Assembly (NCBI GenBank): GCA_902805975.1
Contig: CADCUT010000074.1
Location: 1-41,380 of the forward strand
Source of the DNA: an uncultured Rubrobacteraceae bacterium
Lineage (GTDB): Bacteria > Actinomycetota > Rubrobacteria > Rubrobacterales > Rubrobacteraceae
Direction of reading: 5' to 3'
Length of the DNA: 41,380 nt
Shown piece after piece: positions 22,014 to 30,279 of the stretch (within the stretch, counting starts at the first letter, position 1; every line of letters starts with the position of its first letter). Under the pieces are notes generated by a model that worked only from the letters and a program-made list of their open reading frames with translations, did no database searches and had not been told where the DNA came from. The position numbers were made by a program, and so were the translations under genes.

Positions 22014-24389
22014 GTGACGCATAGCATCAGGAGGGTCGTCGTGCTCGGCGCGGGGACCATGGGGGCCGCCATAGCAGCCCACTGCGCCAACGCGGGCCTA
22101 CAGGTCGACCTGCTCGACATCGCCCCGGAAGACGGCGATGACAAGAACGCCGTCGTCGACGGCGGCTACGACAGGATGGTCAAGTCCCGCCCGCCGGCGT
22201 TGATGGCGGAAGACGTCGCCAGGCGCATCCACACCGGCAACTTCGACGACGACCTCGAGCGCGTCGCCGAGGCCGACTGGGTGTTAGAGGCGATCCTGGA
22301 GAAGCTGGAGCCCAAGAGAGAGCTCGCCGAGAGGGTCGAGGCGCTCGCCAAAGAGGACGCCATCATCTCGTCGAACACTAGCGGCATCCCGCTGCACCAG
22401 ATCGCGGAGGGGCGCTCCGAGTCGTTCAAGAGGCGCTTTCTCGGAACCCACTTCTTCAACCCGCCGCGCTACCTCAAGCTGCTCGAGATCATCCCGACCG
22501 AGGACACGGACGAGGAGATCGTCGAGAGGGTAAGGAACTTCGGCGAGCGGGTGCTCGGCAAGGGGGGTGTGATCGCCAAGGACACCCCGAACTTTATCGG
22601 GAACCGCCTCGGCTCCTTCGCCGGCATGCAGGCCGTCACCTACGCCTTGGAGAACGGCTACTCCATAGAAGAGGTGGACGCCGTGACGGGGCCCGTGATC
22701 GGGCACCCGAAGACCGCCACCTTTCGCCTCAACGACACCGTCGGCCTGGACATCGCCGTCGGCGTCGCCGAGAACCTCTACGAGGCCGTCCCCGAGGACG
22801 AGTCGCGCGAAGAGCTAAAACCCCACCCGAAGCTCAAGGAGATGCAGGAGAGGGACCTGCTCGGCAACAAGACCGGCGCCGGCTTCTACAAGCGCGACAA
22901 GCGCGAGGGCAAGACCGTCTTTGACGTGCTCGACCTGGAGACCTTCGAGCACCGCCCCGCCGAAGACCCGGACGTGCCGATAGTGGCCGAGGCCAAAAAG
23001 CAGGGCGATCTCGGCGCCAGGCTCCGCTTCCTCGTCGAGAAGGCGAATGAGGACCGTCACGCGAGGTACATAAGGGACACCCTCTACCCTTACATGGCCT
23101 ACGCCTCGCGGCGGCTGCCCGAGATAAGCGACGCTCTAGAGGACGCCGACCACGCGATGGAGTGGGGCTTCGCCCACGAGACCGGACCCTTCCGCACCTG
23201 GGACCTCCTCGGCGTCCGCGAGACGGTCAGTGGTATGGACTCCCTGGGCATCGAGGTCGGACCCTGGGTCAGGGAGATGCTCGAAGGTGGCAACGAGAGC
23301 TTCTACAAGACCGAGGACGGAAGTGAGCTCCAGTTCAGCCCGGTGGGCAAACAGTACGAGCCGGTCCGAGAGGACCCGATGTACGTCTCGCTCGACCGGC
23401 TGCGGGAGGATGGAAAGGAGCTGGATCGCAACGATTCCGCGAGCCTGCTCGACCTCGGTGACGGGGTGCTGTGCCTGGAGTTCCACTCCAAGGGCAACTC
23501 CATAGACGCCGGCGTTACCGAGATGGGTTACAAGGCCCTCGAAGCGTTGGAGCGGGACGACGTGGTCGGCCTCGTCATAGGCAGCGAGGGCCGCAACTTC
23601 TGCGTCGGGGCGAACCTCGCCGAGGTCGCGCGGGCCGTGAAGGACGGGAAGCTCGACGAGGTCGGCAGGAGCGTCGAGGTGCTTCAGAATCTCTTGATGG
23701 GCTTCCGGTTCGCGCCCAAGCCCGTCGTCGCGGCGCCGCGGGGGCAGACGCTCGGCGGGGGGCTTGAGATCTGCCTCCACGCCGACCGCATCGTGGCCGC
23801 CGGCGAGACCTACATGGGCCTCGTCGAGGCCGGCGTCGGCCTGATACCGGCCGGTGGCGGCACCAAGGAGATGGCCCGCCGCCTCGTCTCCCGTCCCATG
23901 TCCCAGGCCCCCGACACCCCCGCGCTCCCCTTCCTCAACAAAGCCTTCGAGACCATCGCGATGGCGAAGGTCTCCGCGAGCGCCGTCGAGGCCCGCGAGT
24001 TCGGCTTCCTCGACGAGGACGACCGCATAGTCATGAACGCCGACCACCTCATCTCCGCCGCCAGGCGCGAGGTCCTCGACCTCTCAGACGGCTATGCCCC
24101 GCCCGAGCGGAACGGCAACGTCTACGCCTCCGGCGCCTCCGCCCGCTCCGCCCTCGTCATGGGCATAAAAACCCTCCAGTGGGGCCACTACGCCTCCTCG
24201 TACGACGGCGTCATAGCCGGCCACACCGCGAAGATCCTGACCGGCGGCAACCTCACGCTCCCCCAGTGGGTAAGCGAGGAGTACCTGCTCGGCCTGGAAA
24301 AGGAGGCGTTCCTGGAGCTGCTAGGAAACGAGAAGACCCACGAGAGAATCGAAGGGATGCTCAAGACCGGGAAGCCGGTGAGGAATTAG
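22014..24389 (+). CDS. 3-hydroxyacyl-CoA dehydrogenase/enoyl-CoA hydratase fusion, FadN-like
   Basis: A 791-residue bifunctional beta-oxidation enzyme. The N-terminal dehydrogenase has a Rossmann motif VVVLGAGTMGAAIAAHCANAG, the SSNTSGIPL segment and the catalytic-His region GTHFFNPPRYLKLLEIIP, followed by C-terminal 3HCDH domains. The last third is a crotonase domain with EGRNFCVGANLAEV and LGGGLEICLHADRIV, plus VEAGVGLIPAGGGTKE. Dehydrogenase first and hydratase last is the order of Bacillus FadN (about 790 residues), the reverse of E. coli FadB. GTG 22014 follows AAAGGGGGA. Thiolase follows about 100 bp downstream. Confidence 0.92.
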   Translation: MTHSIRRVVVLGAGTMGAAIAAHCANAGLQVDLLDIAPEDGDDKNAVVDGGYDRMVKSRPPALMAEDVARRIHTGNFDDDLERVAEADWVLEAILEKLEPKRELAERVEALAKEDAIISSNTSGIPLHQIAEGRSESFKRRFLGTHFFNPPRYLKLLEIIPTEDTDEEIVERVRNFGERVLGKGGVIAKDTPNFIGNRLGSFAGMQAVTYALENGYSIEEVDAVTGPVIGHPKTATFRLNDTVGLDIAVGVAENLYEAVPEDESREELKPHPKLKEMQERDLLGNKTGAGFYKRDKREGKTVFDVLDLETFEHRPAEDPDVPIVAEAKKQGDLGARLRFLVEKANEDRHARYIRDTLYPYMAYASRRLPEISDALEDADHAMEWGFAHETGPFRTWDLLGVRETVSGMDSLGIEVGPWVREMLEGGNESFYKTEDGSELQFSPVGKQYEPVREDPMYVSLDRLREDGKELDRNDSASLLDLGDGVLCLEFHSKGNSIDAGVTEMGYKALEALERDDVVGLVIGSEGRNFCVGANLAEVARAVKDGKLDEVGRSVEVLQNLLMGFRFAPKPVVAAPRGQTLGGGLEICLHADRIVAAGETYMGLVEAGVGLIPAGGGTKEMARRLVSRPMSQAPDTPALPFLNKAFETIAMAKVSASAVEAREFGFLDEDDRIVMNADHLISAARREVLDLSDGYAPPERNGNVYASGASARSALVMGIKTLQWGHYASSYDGVIAGHTAKILTGGNLTLPQWVSEEYLLGLEKEAFLELLGNEKTHERIEGMLKTGKPVRN

Positions 24390-24478
24390 GTTTTAGGTTC
24401 GAGGTGTGGGGAGGCGTGACGGCTGAGTCAGACCACAGACGTCTACCTCAAAGCTTAAGGCCTAGAACCTCAAAGCCT
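24388..24478. repeat. Heptamer array E, inverted pair
   Basis: Forward AGGTTTT AGGTTCG AGGTGTG begins at 24388 within the FadN-like gene's TAG stop. Inverted CCTCAAAG, CTTAAGG, CCTAGAA, CCTCAAAG, CCT runs at 24446-24478. The pair sits between two genes that would otherwise be expected to share a transcript. Confidence 0.6.
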
Positions 24479-24495
24479 TCACGAAAGGAGCGACG

Positions 24496-25674
24496 ATGAA
24501 CGAAGCGGTAATCGTATCCGGAGCGAGGACGGCCGTTGGGCGGGCGCCGCGGGGGACTTTGCGCGGGGTGCATCCCGTGGACCTCGGGGCCTCCGCCATT
24601 CGGGAGGCCGTGGAGCGGTCCGAGGGGCTCGATCCTTCGGACGTTGAGGACGTGATCATGGGTTGCGCGATGCCGGAGGGGACGCAGGGGTACAACATGG
24701 CCCGGCTCTCCTCCGTGCGGGCCGGAATGCCCGACACGGTGCCGGCCCAGACGGTGAACAGGTTCTGCTCCTCCGGGCTCCAGACTATAGCGATGGCAGC
24801 CGAGAGGATCATGGTCGGCCACGCCACGACCATCGTCGCGGGCGGCACGGAGCACATGTCCTCCACGCTCCAGATGCCGAACTTCGCGCCGGATCCCGGG
24901 CTCGTTGAGACGAACCCGGCCGTGTACATGGGGATGGGCTTCACCGCGGAGCAGGTCGCCAAGGAGTTCGACGTCAGCCGCGAGGACCAGGACGAGTTCG
25001 CGCTGCGCAGCCACACGCGGGCGAAGGAGGCGGTCGAGTCGGGACGTTTCGACGACGAGATCGTGCCCCTGGACGTCGCCTACGACTTCCTGGACGACGA
25101 TGGCACCCCGCAGCACTTCGAGACGACCTTCGGGCGCGACGAGGGGCCGCGGGACACCTCCGCGGAGAAGCTCGCGAAGCTGCGCCCCGCCTTCCAGCAG
25201 GACGGCACGGTGACCGCGGGGAACTCGTCGCAGAGGAGCGACGGGGCGGCGGCGGTGGTCGTGATGGAGCGTCGGGAGGCCGAGCGGCGGGGCTTCACGC
25301 CGATGGCGCGGTTCCTCGGGTTCGCGGTCGGGGGGGTGAGGCCCGAGGTCATGGGGATCGGGCCCAGCGTCGCCATCCCCAAAGTACTGGAGCAGACCGG
25401 TCTCTCGCTGGAGGACATCGACCTTATAGAGTTCAACGAGGCGTTCGCCGCGCAGGTGCTCGCCGTGGTCCGAGAGGTCGGGTTAGATCTCGACAAGATG
25501 AACGTCAACGGCGGGGCCATCGCCCTCGGCCACCCGATGGGCGCTACGGGAACGAAGCTGACCGTCCAGATCCTGAACGAGATGAAGCGCCGCGGCTCGA
25601 AGTACGGGATGGTGACCATGTGCATCGGCGGCGGGATGGGTGCGGCCGGTATCTTCGAGAATTTGCAGGGATAG
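24496..25674 (+). CDS. fadA: Acetyl-CoA acyltransferase (thiolase), FadA-like
   Basis: A 392-residue thiolase that cleaves 3-ketoacyl-CoA to acetyl-CoA. Catalytic residues are visible: the nucleophile Cys91 in VNRFCSSGLQ, the NEAFAAQ motif, the His in GGAIALGHPMGATGTK and the second Cys in MVTMCIGGGMGAAG. Length and motifs fit the degradative class. Together with the FadN-like fusion and the acyl-CoA dehydrogenase it makes a full beta-oxidation set like the Bacillus fadNAE genes. The ATG is preceded by GAAAGGAG. Its TAG stop overlaps heptamer array F. Confidence 0.94.
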   Translation: MNEAVIVSGARTAVGRAPRGTLRGVHPVDLGASAIREAVERSEGLDPSDVEDVIMGCAMPEGTQGYNMARLSSVRAGMPDTVPAQTVNRFCSSGLQTIAMAAERIMVGHATTIVAGGTEHMSSTLQMPNFAPDPGLVETNPAVYMGMGFTAEQVAKEFDVSREDQDEFALRSHTRAKEAVESGRFDDEIVPLDVAYDFLDDDGTPQHFETTFGRDEGPRDTSAEKLAKLRPAFQQDGTVTAGNSSQRSDGAAAVVVMERREAERRGFTPMARFLGFAVGGVRPEVMGIGPSVAIPKVLEQTGLSLEDIDLIEFNEAFAAQVLAVVREVGLDLDKMNVNGGAIALGHPMGATGTKLTVQILNEMKRRGSKYGMVTMCIGGGMGAAGIFENLQG

Positions 25675-25707
25675 GTATCAGGTCCCAGGCATCCGGTTTC
25701 AGGTGTA
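25673..25707. repeat. Heptamer array F
   Basis: AGGTATC AGGTCCC AGGCATC CGGTTTC AGGTGTA: five consecutive 7-base units starting inside the thiolase stop codon. As with array C there is no clear inverted partner nearby. Confidence 0.7.
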
Positions 25708-25743
25708 GTCGTCCAGGTTCGCGACCAGGGTTGGCAGGCTCGC

Positions 25744-26745
25744 TTGGCTGAGGTCGTAGCCCCGGCCGGCCTGGCCTTGCAGGGTGTGGGTGAGGCGGCG
25801 GAGGTCGTTGAGGGTGTGTGGCAGATCAAGCTGCCCGTGCCCTTTCCGCTAGGGTTCGTCTCCGTCTACCTCGTGGACGGCGCCGACGGGTGGACCCTCA
25901 TCGACGCCGGGTACGACTACCCGCCGGCCCGCGAGGCGTGGGAGTCAGGGGCCCTCGCGGCCGGCTGCGACCTCTCGCGGGACGTCGCCGGGATCGTGGT
26001 GACCCACTTTCACCCCGACCACGTCGGGGCGGCGCGGTGGTTGCAGGAGGTCTCGGCGGCGCCGGTGTTCATGATGGAGGCGGAGATACCCTTCGCCCGA
26101 CGGTTGTGGGGTTCGCCGGACGCGGGGCCTTTCGTGGGCCTGCTCGTCCGACACGGGATGCCGCCCGAGATGGCACAGACCGCGGCCGAGGCGATGAGGA
26201 GCGGGCTGCCGCTTCCAGAGGAGATCCTGCCGCTACAGCCCGGGGAGAAGGTGCCGATGGGGGATGGGTCGGCGCGGATCATCCACGCCCCGGGGCACGC
26301 CGATCACCAGCTCGTCTTGCACGACGAGGGGCGCCGCGTCCTCTACGCCGCGGATCACCTGATGCTGGGCATCACGCCAAACATAGGCACCTGGCCCGAG
26401 ACGGAGCCCCATCCGTTGGCCCGCTATCTGGAATCGCTCGGTTCCATGCGCGGCCTCGACGCAGACCTCGTGCTACCGGGCCACGGCCCCGTCTTCCGCG
26501 ACCTGGACGGCAGGATAGGCGAGCTCGTAGAGCACCACGCGGAGCGTCTGGAGACGATGCGCGCGGAGATCACGGCCGCGCCCGAAAGCGCCTACGCGGT
26601 CTCCCGAAAACTCTTCCGCGGCGCGCTGACGTTGCAGCAGCAGGCGTTCGCCCTCGCAGAGACCCTGGCCCACCTCGACCACCTCGTACTCGAAGGAAGG
26701 GCCAGGTCCCTGGAAGGCGCGCCGGTAACTTACGAGGCCTCGTAA
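25744..26745 (+). CDS. MBL-fold metallo-hydrolase
   Basis: A 333-residue metallo-beta-lactamase-fold hydrolase. The start region reads IKLPVPFPLGFVSVYLVDGADGWTLIDAGYDY. The zinc motif is VVTHFHPDHVGAARWL, and further ligands are at HAPGHADHQLV, YAADHLML and LPGHGPVF. A C-terminal helical extension (from about residue 255) is typical of the hydrolase group that also includes LACTB2-like enzymes. The TTG at 25744 is the longest start; GTG codons at 25786 and 25816 are possible, and the last lies directly before the conserved region. It follows thiolase and precedes the hemolysin-III gene by 7 bp. Confidence 0.82.
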   Translation: MAEVVAPAGLALQGVGEAAEVVEGVWQIKLPVPFPLGFVSVYLVDGADGWTLIDAGYDYPPAREAWESGALAAGCDLSRDVAGIVVTHFHPDHVGAARWLQEVSAAPVFMMEAEIPFARRLWGSPDAGPFVGLLVRHGMPPEMAQTAAEAMRSGLPLPEEILPLQPGEKVPMGDGSARIIHAPGHADHQLVLHDEGRRVLYAADHLMLGITPNIGTWPETEPHPLARYLESLGSMRGLDADLVLPGHGPVFRDLDGRIGELVEHHAERLETMRAEITAAPESAYAVSRKLFRGALTLQQQAFALAETLAHLDHLVLEGRARSLEGAPVTYEAS

Positions 26746-26752
26746 GGTTCGT

Positions 26753-27394
26753 ATGGCGGCACGCTACACGGTACGGGAGGAGGCGGCCAACGTCGCGACC
26801 CACGCCGCCGGGCTACTGGCGAGCGTCGTCGGCGTCGGGGTGCTGGTGTACCTCGGGGTCGTTAGGGAGGAGGCGTTGCACGTCGCGAGCGCCGGGGTCT
26901 ACGGGGCGACGCTGATCGCCCTCTACGCCGCGTCCACGCTGTATCACGCCCTCCGGAGGCCGGAGCTCAAGCGCGTACTACGGGTGCTCGACCACTGCGC
27001 TATCTACCTCCTGATCGCGGGCACCTACACGCCCTTCGTCCTCGTCGGCCTCGGCGGAGGGTTGGGCTGGACTCTCTTCGGGGTCGTCTGGGCGATGGCC
27101 GTCGCCGGCATCGTCTTCAAGATCTTCGCCACGGGGCGCTTCGCCGTGGTCTCGACGGCGGCCTACGTCGCGATGGGCTGGCTCGGCGTCGTCGCCCTTG
27201 GCCCGCTCATCCGCTCCCTCTCGGGCGCAGCGCTCGTGTGGCTTTTGGTCGGCGGAATCGCCTACACGGCCGGGACGTTCTTCTACCACCGCAAGATTAC
27301 GTACGCCCACGCCCTCTGGCATGTCTTCGTGTTGCTCGGCAGCGTGTGCCACTTCGTCGCCATCGGACTGTACGTCCTGGTCCCCGAGGCGTAG
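26753..27394 (+). CDS. Hemolysin III / PAQR family membrane protein
   Basis: A 213-residue protein with seven hydrophobic segments. Family landmarks are EEAANVATHAAGLLASVVGV near the N-terminus, STLYHALRRPELKRVLRVLDH with the conserved His and Asp, AIYLLIAGTYTPF, and the C-terminal ALWHVFVLLGSVCHFVAI, which supplies the remaining metal-binding histidines. Eukaryotic relatives are progestin/adipoQ receptors with hydrolase-like zinc sites. The role of bacterial members is unclear despite the name. The ATG lies 7 bp after the upstream hydrolase stop, suggesting co-transcription. Confidence 0.9.
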   Translation: MAARYTVREEAANVATHAAGLLASVVGVGVLVYLGVVREEALHVASAGVYGATLIALYAASTLYHALRRPELKRVLRVLDHCAIYLLIAGTYTPFVLVGLGGGLGWTLFGVVWAMAVAGIVFKIFATGRFAVVSTAAYVAMGWLGVVALGPLIRSLSGAALVWLLVGGIAYTAGTFFYHRKITYAHALWHVFVLLGSVCHFVAIGLYVLVPEA

Positions 27395-27697
27395 GTGCCG
27401 TGGGGCGGGACCCTGTCGGTAGAGCCCCGCTCCTTGCTTGCCGGGTCGATCAGCGCGGTACCGCGAAGGCATCGACGTCCACCAGCGGGCGTCCTGAGGC
27501 GCGATCCCTCGCAACGTCCGGCGTGAGGTCGATAGTGTACCCCGAGCCGACGGCCGTATTGTGCGCCAACACCGTGCTCGCGAACCCGGCGAACGCTATC
27601 GCGGTCGCGGGCACGATGGCGAAGAGTTGGACCGTCTGTCTCGTCGCTGATCCTCTCCTCGTATCCGCCTCTTTCCCAGTATCTCGTTCGTTTGCCG
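27395..27697. other. Gap between convergent genes
   Basis: About 300 bp separates the hemolysin-III gene from the minus-strand exported protein. A weak GGGGC...GCCCC pairing near 27403-27430 could be a terminator. The rest holds only the doubtful small minus-strand ORF at 27450-27614. Confidence 0.4.
27450..27614 (-). CDS. Doubtful small, possibly exported peptide
   Basis: From GTG 27614 the frame gives 54 residues: a hydrophobic start PATAIAFAGFASTVLA, a possible cleavage before HNTAVGSGYTIDLTPDVARD, and the end PLVDVDAFAVPR. The frame stays open upstream without a start. GAGGAGAGG occurs in the DNA some 35-45 bases before the GTG, too far away to serve it. It lies downstream of the large exported protein on the same strand. 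It may be a remnant or chance. Confidence 0.25.
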   Translation of the reverse strand: MPATAIAFAGFASTVLAHNTAVGSGYTIDLTPDVARDRASGRPLVDVDAFAVPR

Positions 27698-29845
27698 CTA
27701 GCGTCTGACCGTGAACGACCAGCTCTTGGCGACCAGGGCGTTGCCTGCTTCGTCGGTCGCGGCGGCCGTGACGGTGGACGTGTACTTGGCCCCGGCCTTG
27801 AGCTTCGTGGTCGGAGCCAGGATCGCTTTGAACGTTGTGCCGCTCTCGGTGTAGGAGACCGAAGCCGGGATCACGGCGGTGCCCTTTTTGAGGACGAAGG
27901 TCGTCGGCCTGCCGTTCGTGCTCGCCTCCACCGAGGCCTCGTCCATCTTCTCGGAGAAGGTGACGGTAGGCTTGGCCGTGGGCTTGACCTTCTTGCCCTT
28001 TGGGTTCCACGTCTCGACCGTGGGCGCCACCGTGTCCGGCGGACATCCGTCCGCCGTATCTGCCGCCACGGTGGAGCAGGCGTCGAATTCGTTGGGTACT
28101 CCGTCGCCGTCCGTATCGGAGAGCTTGGCCGGACGGTCGGGGCAGCCGTCGTTGTTGCCATCGGTTGTTCCGCGCGGGACCTCGACGCACACATCGGAGA
28201 AGTCGGTGATCCCATCTGCATCGAAGTCCGTCGCGCTCGCCGATGTACTGGGAAGCCTCTGGCCGGATTGGCCGGTGGCACCGCCATGGCCGCCAGCGCC
28301 GCCGCTGCCGCCGGTCCCGCCCGAGCCGTGGCTCAACGTCGAGTCGCGGTCGGTGGTCGCGGATGTGCCGAGGCGCATCAGCGCCACGCTGGGGCCGCCG
28401 GCGCCGCCACCGCCATTACCGCCGTTACCGCCGGCTCCACCGTCGCCGCCTTCGCCGCCCCCACCGGACGTCTTCCGGCAGTCGGTGCGGACGCCGCCGC
28501 CGGCTCCGCCTTCGCCGCCTTCGCCGCCCGCCCCGCCCTGACCGCCAGCGCCACCGGCTCCGCCGTTGCCGGACTGTAGCGTCGAGGCGTCGACGACCGA
28601 GGCCTGCGAGTTGTGGAGATAGAGGCCGAAGGAGCCGCCGCCCCAGCCGCCCCCGAAGCCCCTGGTACCGCCAGCACCGCCTTCGCCGCCACCGCCGCCG
28701 CCGCCGCCCGCCTGCCACGAGGTCATGGAGCCGCGTCCCGCGCCGCCACCGCCGCCACCGCCGCCGTATCCCTGAAGGCCGTTGTCACCGTGGGCGCCCG
28801 AGCTTCCCCACCAAGACATGCCCGCCTCGACGAACGAGTTGCCTCCGCCGGGACCGGTGCGGCCGCTCGCACCGGTGCCACCCGTCTGACCCGGCTTGCC
28901 GGTCATAAGCGCATAATCAGGGGGGTCCGGATCGCCGTTCTGGTCAACCCCCGGGTCGCCGCCCAGGCCGCCGTGCGTCCAGAGGCCTTTAAATCCTGCT
29001 TCGCCGTTCTCACCGTCGTTGGTCTCCTGTCCCCCCATGCCGCCTGCGCCGCCCGAGTAGCTGCTGGCGCCTTTGGCCCCCGAGCCACCGGCGCCGGGCG
29101 TGTCGCAGTTCGTCGGCATGCTGCCGTTGGCGCCGGACGCCGCCTTGGCGGGCTGGCTTCCGCTGGCACCGTTGGCACCGGTCCCCCCGTCGCCGGCCGT
29201 CGCCGCGGCCCGGATCAGCGCGAGCTCGGAGCCGTTTACGGACCTGATCCCGTAGGCGTTTGGGCCTGCGCCCCGCGTGCCGCTGAGCGTTACGAGCTGG
29301 ACGACCACGTCGCGCGCACCGTCGAGCAGCATCGCCTCGGGCTGGCCGTTGACGACCGTGGTCGCGCTGGTGGTTCTGCCCCACGTGTTGGCCTGGTAGC
29401 CGCCGTAGATGCGGATACCATCGGCGTCAGCCGGTAAGATTAGGCTCTGGTTGTAGTTTCCCGTGGCGACGTAGATCGCCTTTGTCGACGTACTCGTACG
29501 CGCCACGTTGATCGCCTTCTGGATCGTCGCGAACGGTGCGTTCGCCGTGCCCGCGAGGCCGTCGCTGCCCGAGGGTTGGACGAAGTAGGCGTTCGCCTTG
29601 TCACCGTCGATGCCGTCGCAGTTGAGATCCTCGAATGTGAGGTCGGGGTAGTCTGTCGCGCCGGGGTGGACCGCGGGGTCGAGCGGCCGGCAGTCGTTGT
29701 CGATCGCCCCATCGCCGTCGTAATCGGTCGCGGCGAGCGCGGTTCCCATAAGGCACAGCCAGAGGGTCAAGGAGATCAGGAGCGCCGCGACCAGCGCGGC
29801 TACCAGCCGCGCACCCCTCTTCTCAGAAAGTCCTGTGATCAACAT
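27698..29845 (-). CDS. Exported glycine-rich (PE-PGRS-like) multidomain protein
   Basis: A 715-residue exported protein. A signal peptide (about 1-39, ending GTALAAT) precedes a Ca-binding-like repeat (DYDGDGAIDNDCRPLDP). Next comes a DUF1565/parallel beta-helix segment (YFVQPSGSDGLAGTANAPF, about 87-210). Residues 215-535 are Gly/Ala-rich with GG-X repeats. From 540 there are thrombospondin type-3 Asp repeats (DFDADGITDFSDVC, DTDGDGVPNEFDAC). The end (607-715) is an Ig-like Big_5 domain (PTVTFSEKMD). There is no sortase motif. It is probably a Ca-stabilised surface or matrix protein; no enzyme motif is seen. GAAGGA precedes the ATG. Confidence 0.8.
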   Translation of the reverse strand: MLITGLSEKRGARLVAALVAALLISLTLWLCLMGTALAATDYDGDGAIDNDCRPLDPAVHPGATDYPDLTFEDLNCDGIDGDKANAYFVQPSGSDGLAGTANAPFATIQKAINVARTSTSTKAIYVATGNYNQSLILPADADGIRIYGGYQANTWGRTTSATTVVNGQPEAMLLDGARDVVVQLVTLSGTRGAGPNAYGIRSVNGSELALIRAAATAGDGGTGANGASGSQPAKAASGANGSMPTNCDTPGAGGSGAKGASSYSGGAGGMGGQETNDGENGEAGFKGLWTHGGLGGDPGVDQNGDPDPPDYALMTGKPGQTGGTGASGRTGPGGGNSFVEAGMSWWGSSGAHGDNGLQGYGGGGGGGGAGRGSMTSWQAGGGGGGGGEGGAGGTRGFGGGWGGGSFGLYLHNSQASVVDASTLQSGNGGAGGAGGQGGAGGEGGEGGAGGGVRTDCRKTSGGGGEGGDGGAGGNGGNGGGGAGGPSVALMRLGTSATTDRDSTLSHGSGGTGGSGGAGGHGGATGQSGQRLPSTSASATDFDADGITDFSDVCVEVPRGTTDGNNDGCPDRPAKLSDTDGDGVPNEFDACSTVAADTADGCPPDTVAPTVETWNPKGKKVKPTAKPTVTFSEKMDEASVEASTNGRPTTFVLKKGTAVIPASVSYTESGTTFKAILAPTTKLKAGAKYTSTVTAAATDEAGNALVAKSWSFTVRR

Positions 29846-29914
29846 GTCCTTCGCAACCTCCCCGACATTCTTGTACGCCCTTGACCATCCACTCTACGGA
29901 AGCGGCGCTTCCTC

Positions 29915-29939
29915 ACCGTTACGAAAAGCGTTACCGGAA
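29915..29939 (-). promoter_or_regulatory. Shared 25-bp element, copy 1
   Basis: The element lies 70 bp upstream of the glycine-rich protein start. Read with the gene it has TTCCGG, then GTAACG, then CGTAACGG, so two GTAA(C/T)G words lie 12 bp apart. It matches the element at 32716-32740 at 20 of 25 positions. The paired-word layout suits a dimeric or tandem-binding regulator. Confidence 0.6.
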
Positions 29940-30137
29940 CGTGTCTCGTGCAATCTTCTTGAGAACATTCGAATACTCGCGTGGATGTTCCCTCTAGCTC
30001 CTCGCTGTTGCCTTCGCGACTTCAGCGTATTTTTCTTGCGTTCTCTTGATACTCCGCGACCGGCTATAGTCACATTCCCTGATCCTTCCCGGGACGGAGC
30101 GCGAGGCTTCGAACCCCTCGTTTCGTGGACGGTGGGA

Positions 30138-30226
30138 GCGAGGACCCTGCCCCGTCGGCCAAGGAACCGCCCCGCCTTCGCGTCGCCGACGAGGCGAGAG
30201 CCCTGCCCCTACGGTCAAAGAACCGC
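30138..30226. repeat. Imperfect 33-bp direct repeat
   Basis: Two copies (30138-30170 and 30194-30226) share the pattern GCGAG..CCCTGCCCC..CGG.CAA.GAACCGC, about 27 of 33 bases, at a 56-bp period. Each is followed by a potential hairpin: CGCCT...AGGCG, and CTTCGTG with CACGAAG. The role is unknown. Confidence 0.55.
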
Positions 30227-30279
30227 TTCGTGCCGCGACACGAAGAACTATGGCGGCGGCGGGACGGTCCCCGCGTCGG

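Larger units (their letters stand above)
29846..30279. other. Regulatory gap upstream of the glycine-rich protein
   Basis: This 434-bp stretch is less GC-rich near 29930-30070, consistent with a promoter zone for the minus-strand gene. It holds the shared 25-bp element (29915-29939) and an imperfect 33-bp direct repeat (30138-30170 and 30194-30226). No convincing gene, tRNA or small RNA was found. Confidence 0.5.

Noticed and set aside
28000-29437. Several long plus-strand frames rich in Ala, Pro and Arg
   Set aside because: They are mirror images of the glycine-rich repeats of the minus-strand exported protein and have no start signals or domains.
30070-30135. Possible tRNA T-arm (GGTTCGAAG flanked by CGAGG/CCTCG on the minus strand)
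   Set aside because: The stem-loop has a 9-base loop and no matching acceptor stem, D-arm or anticodon arm could be found around it.
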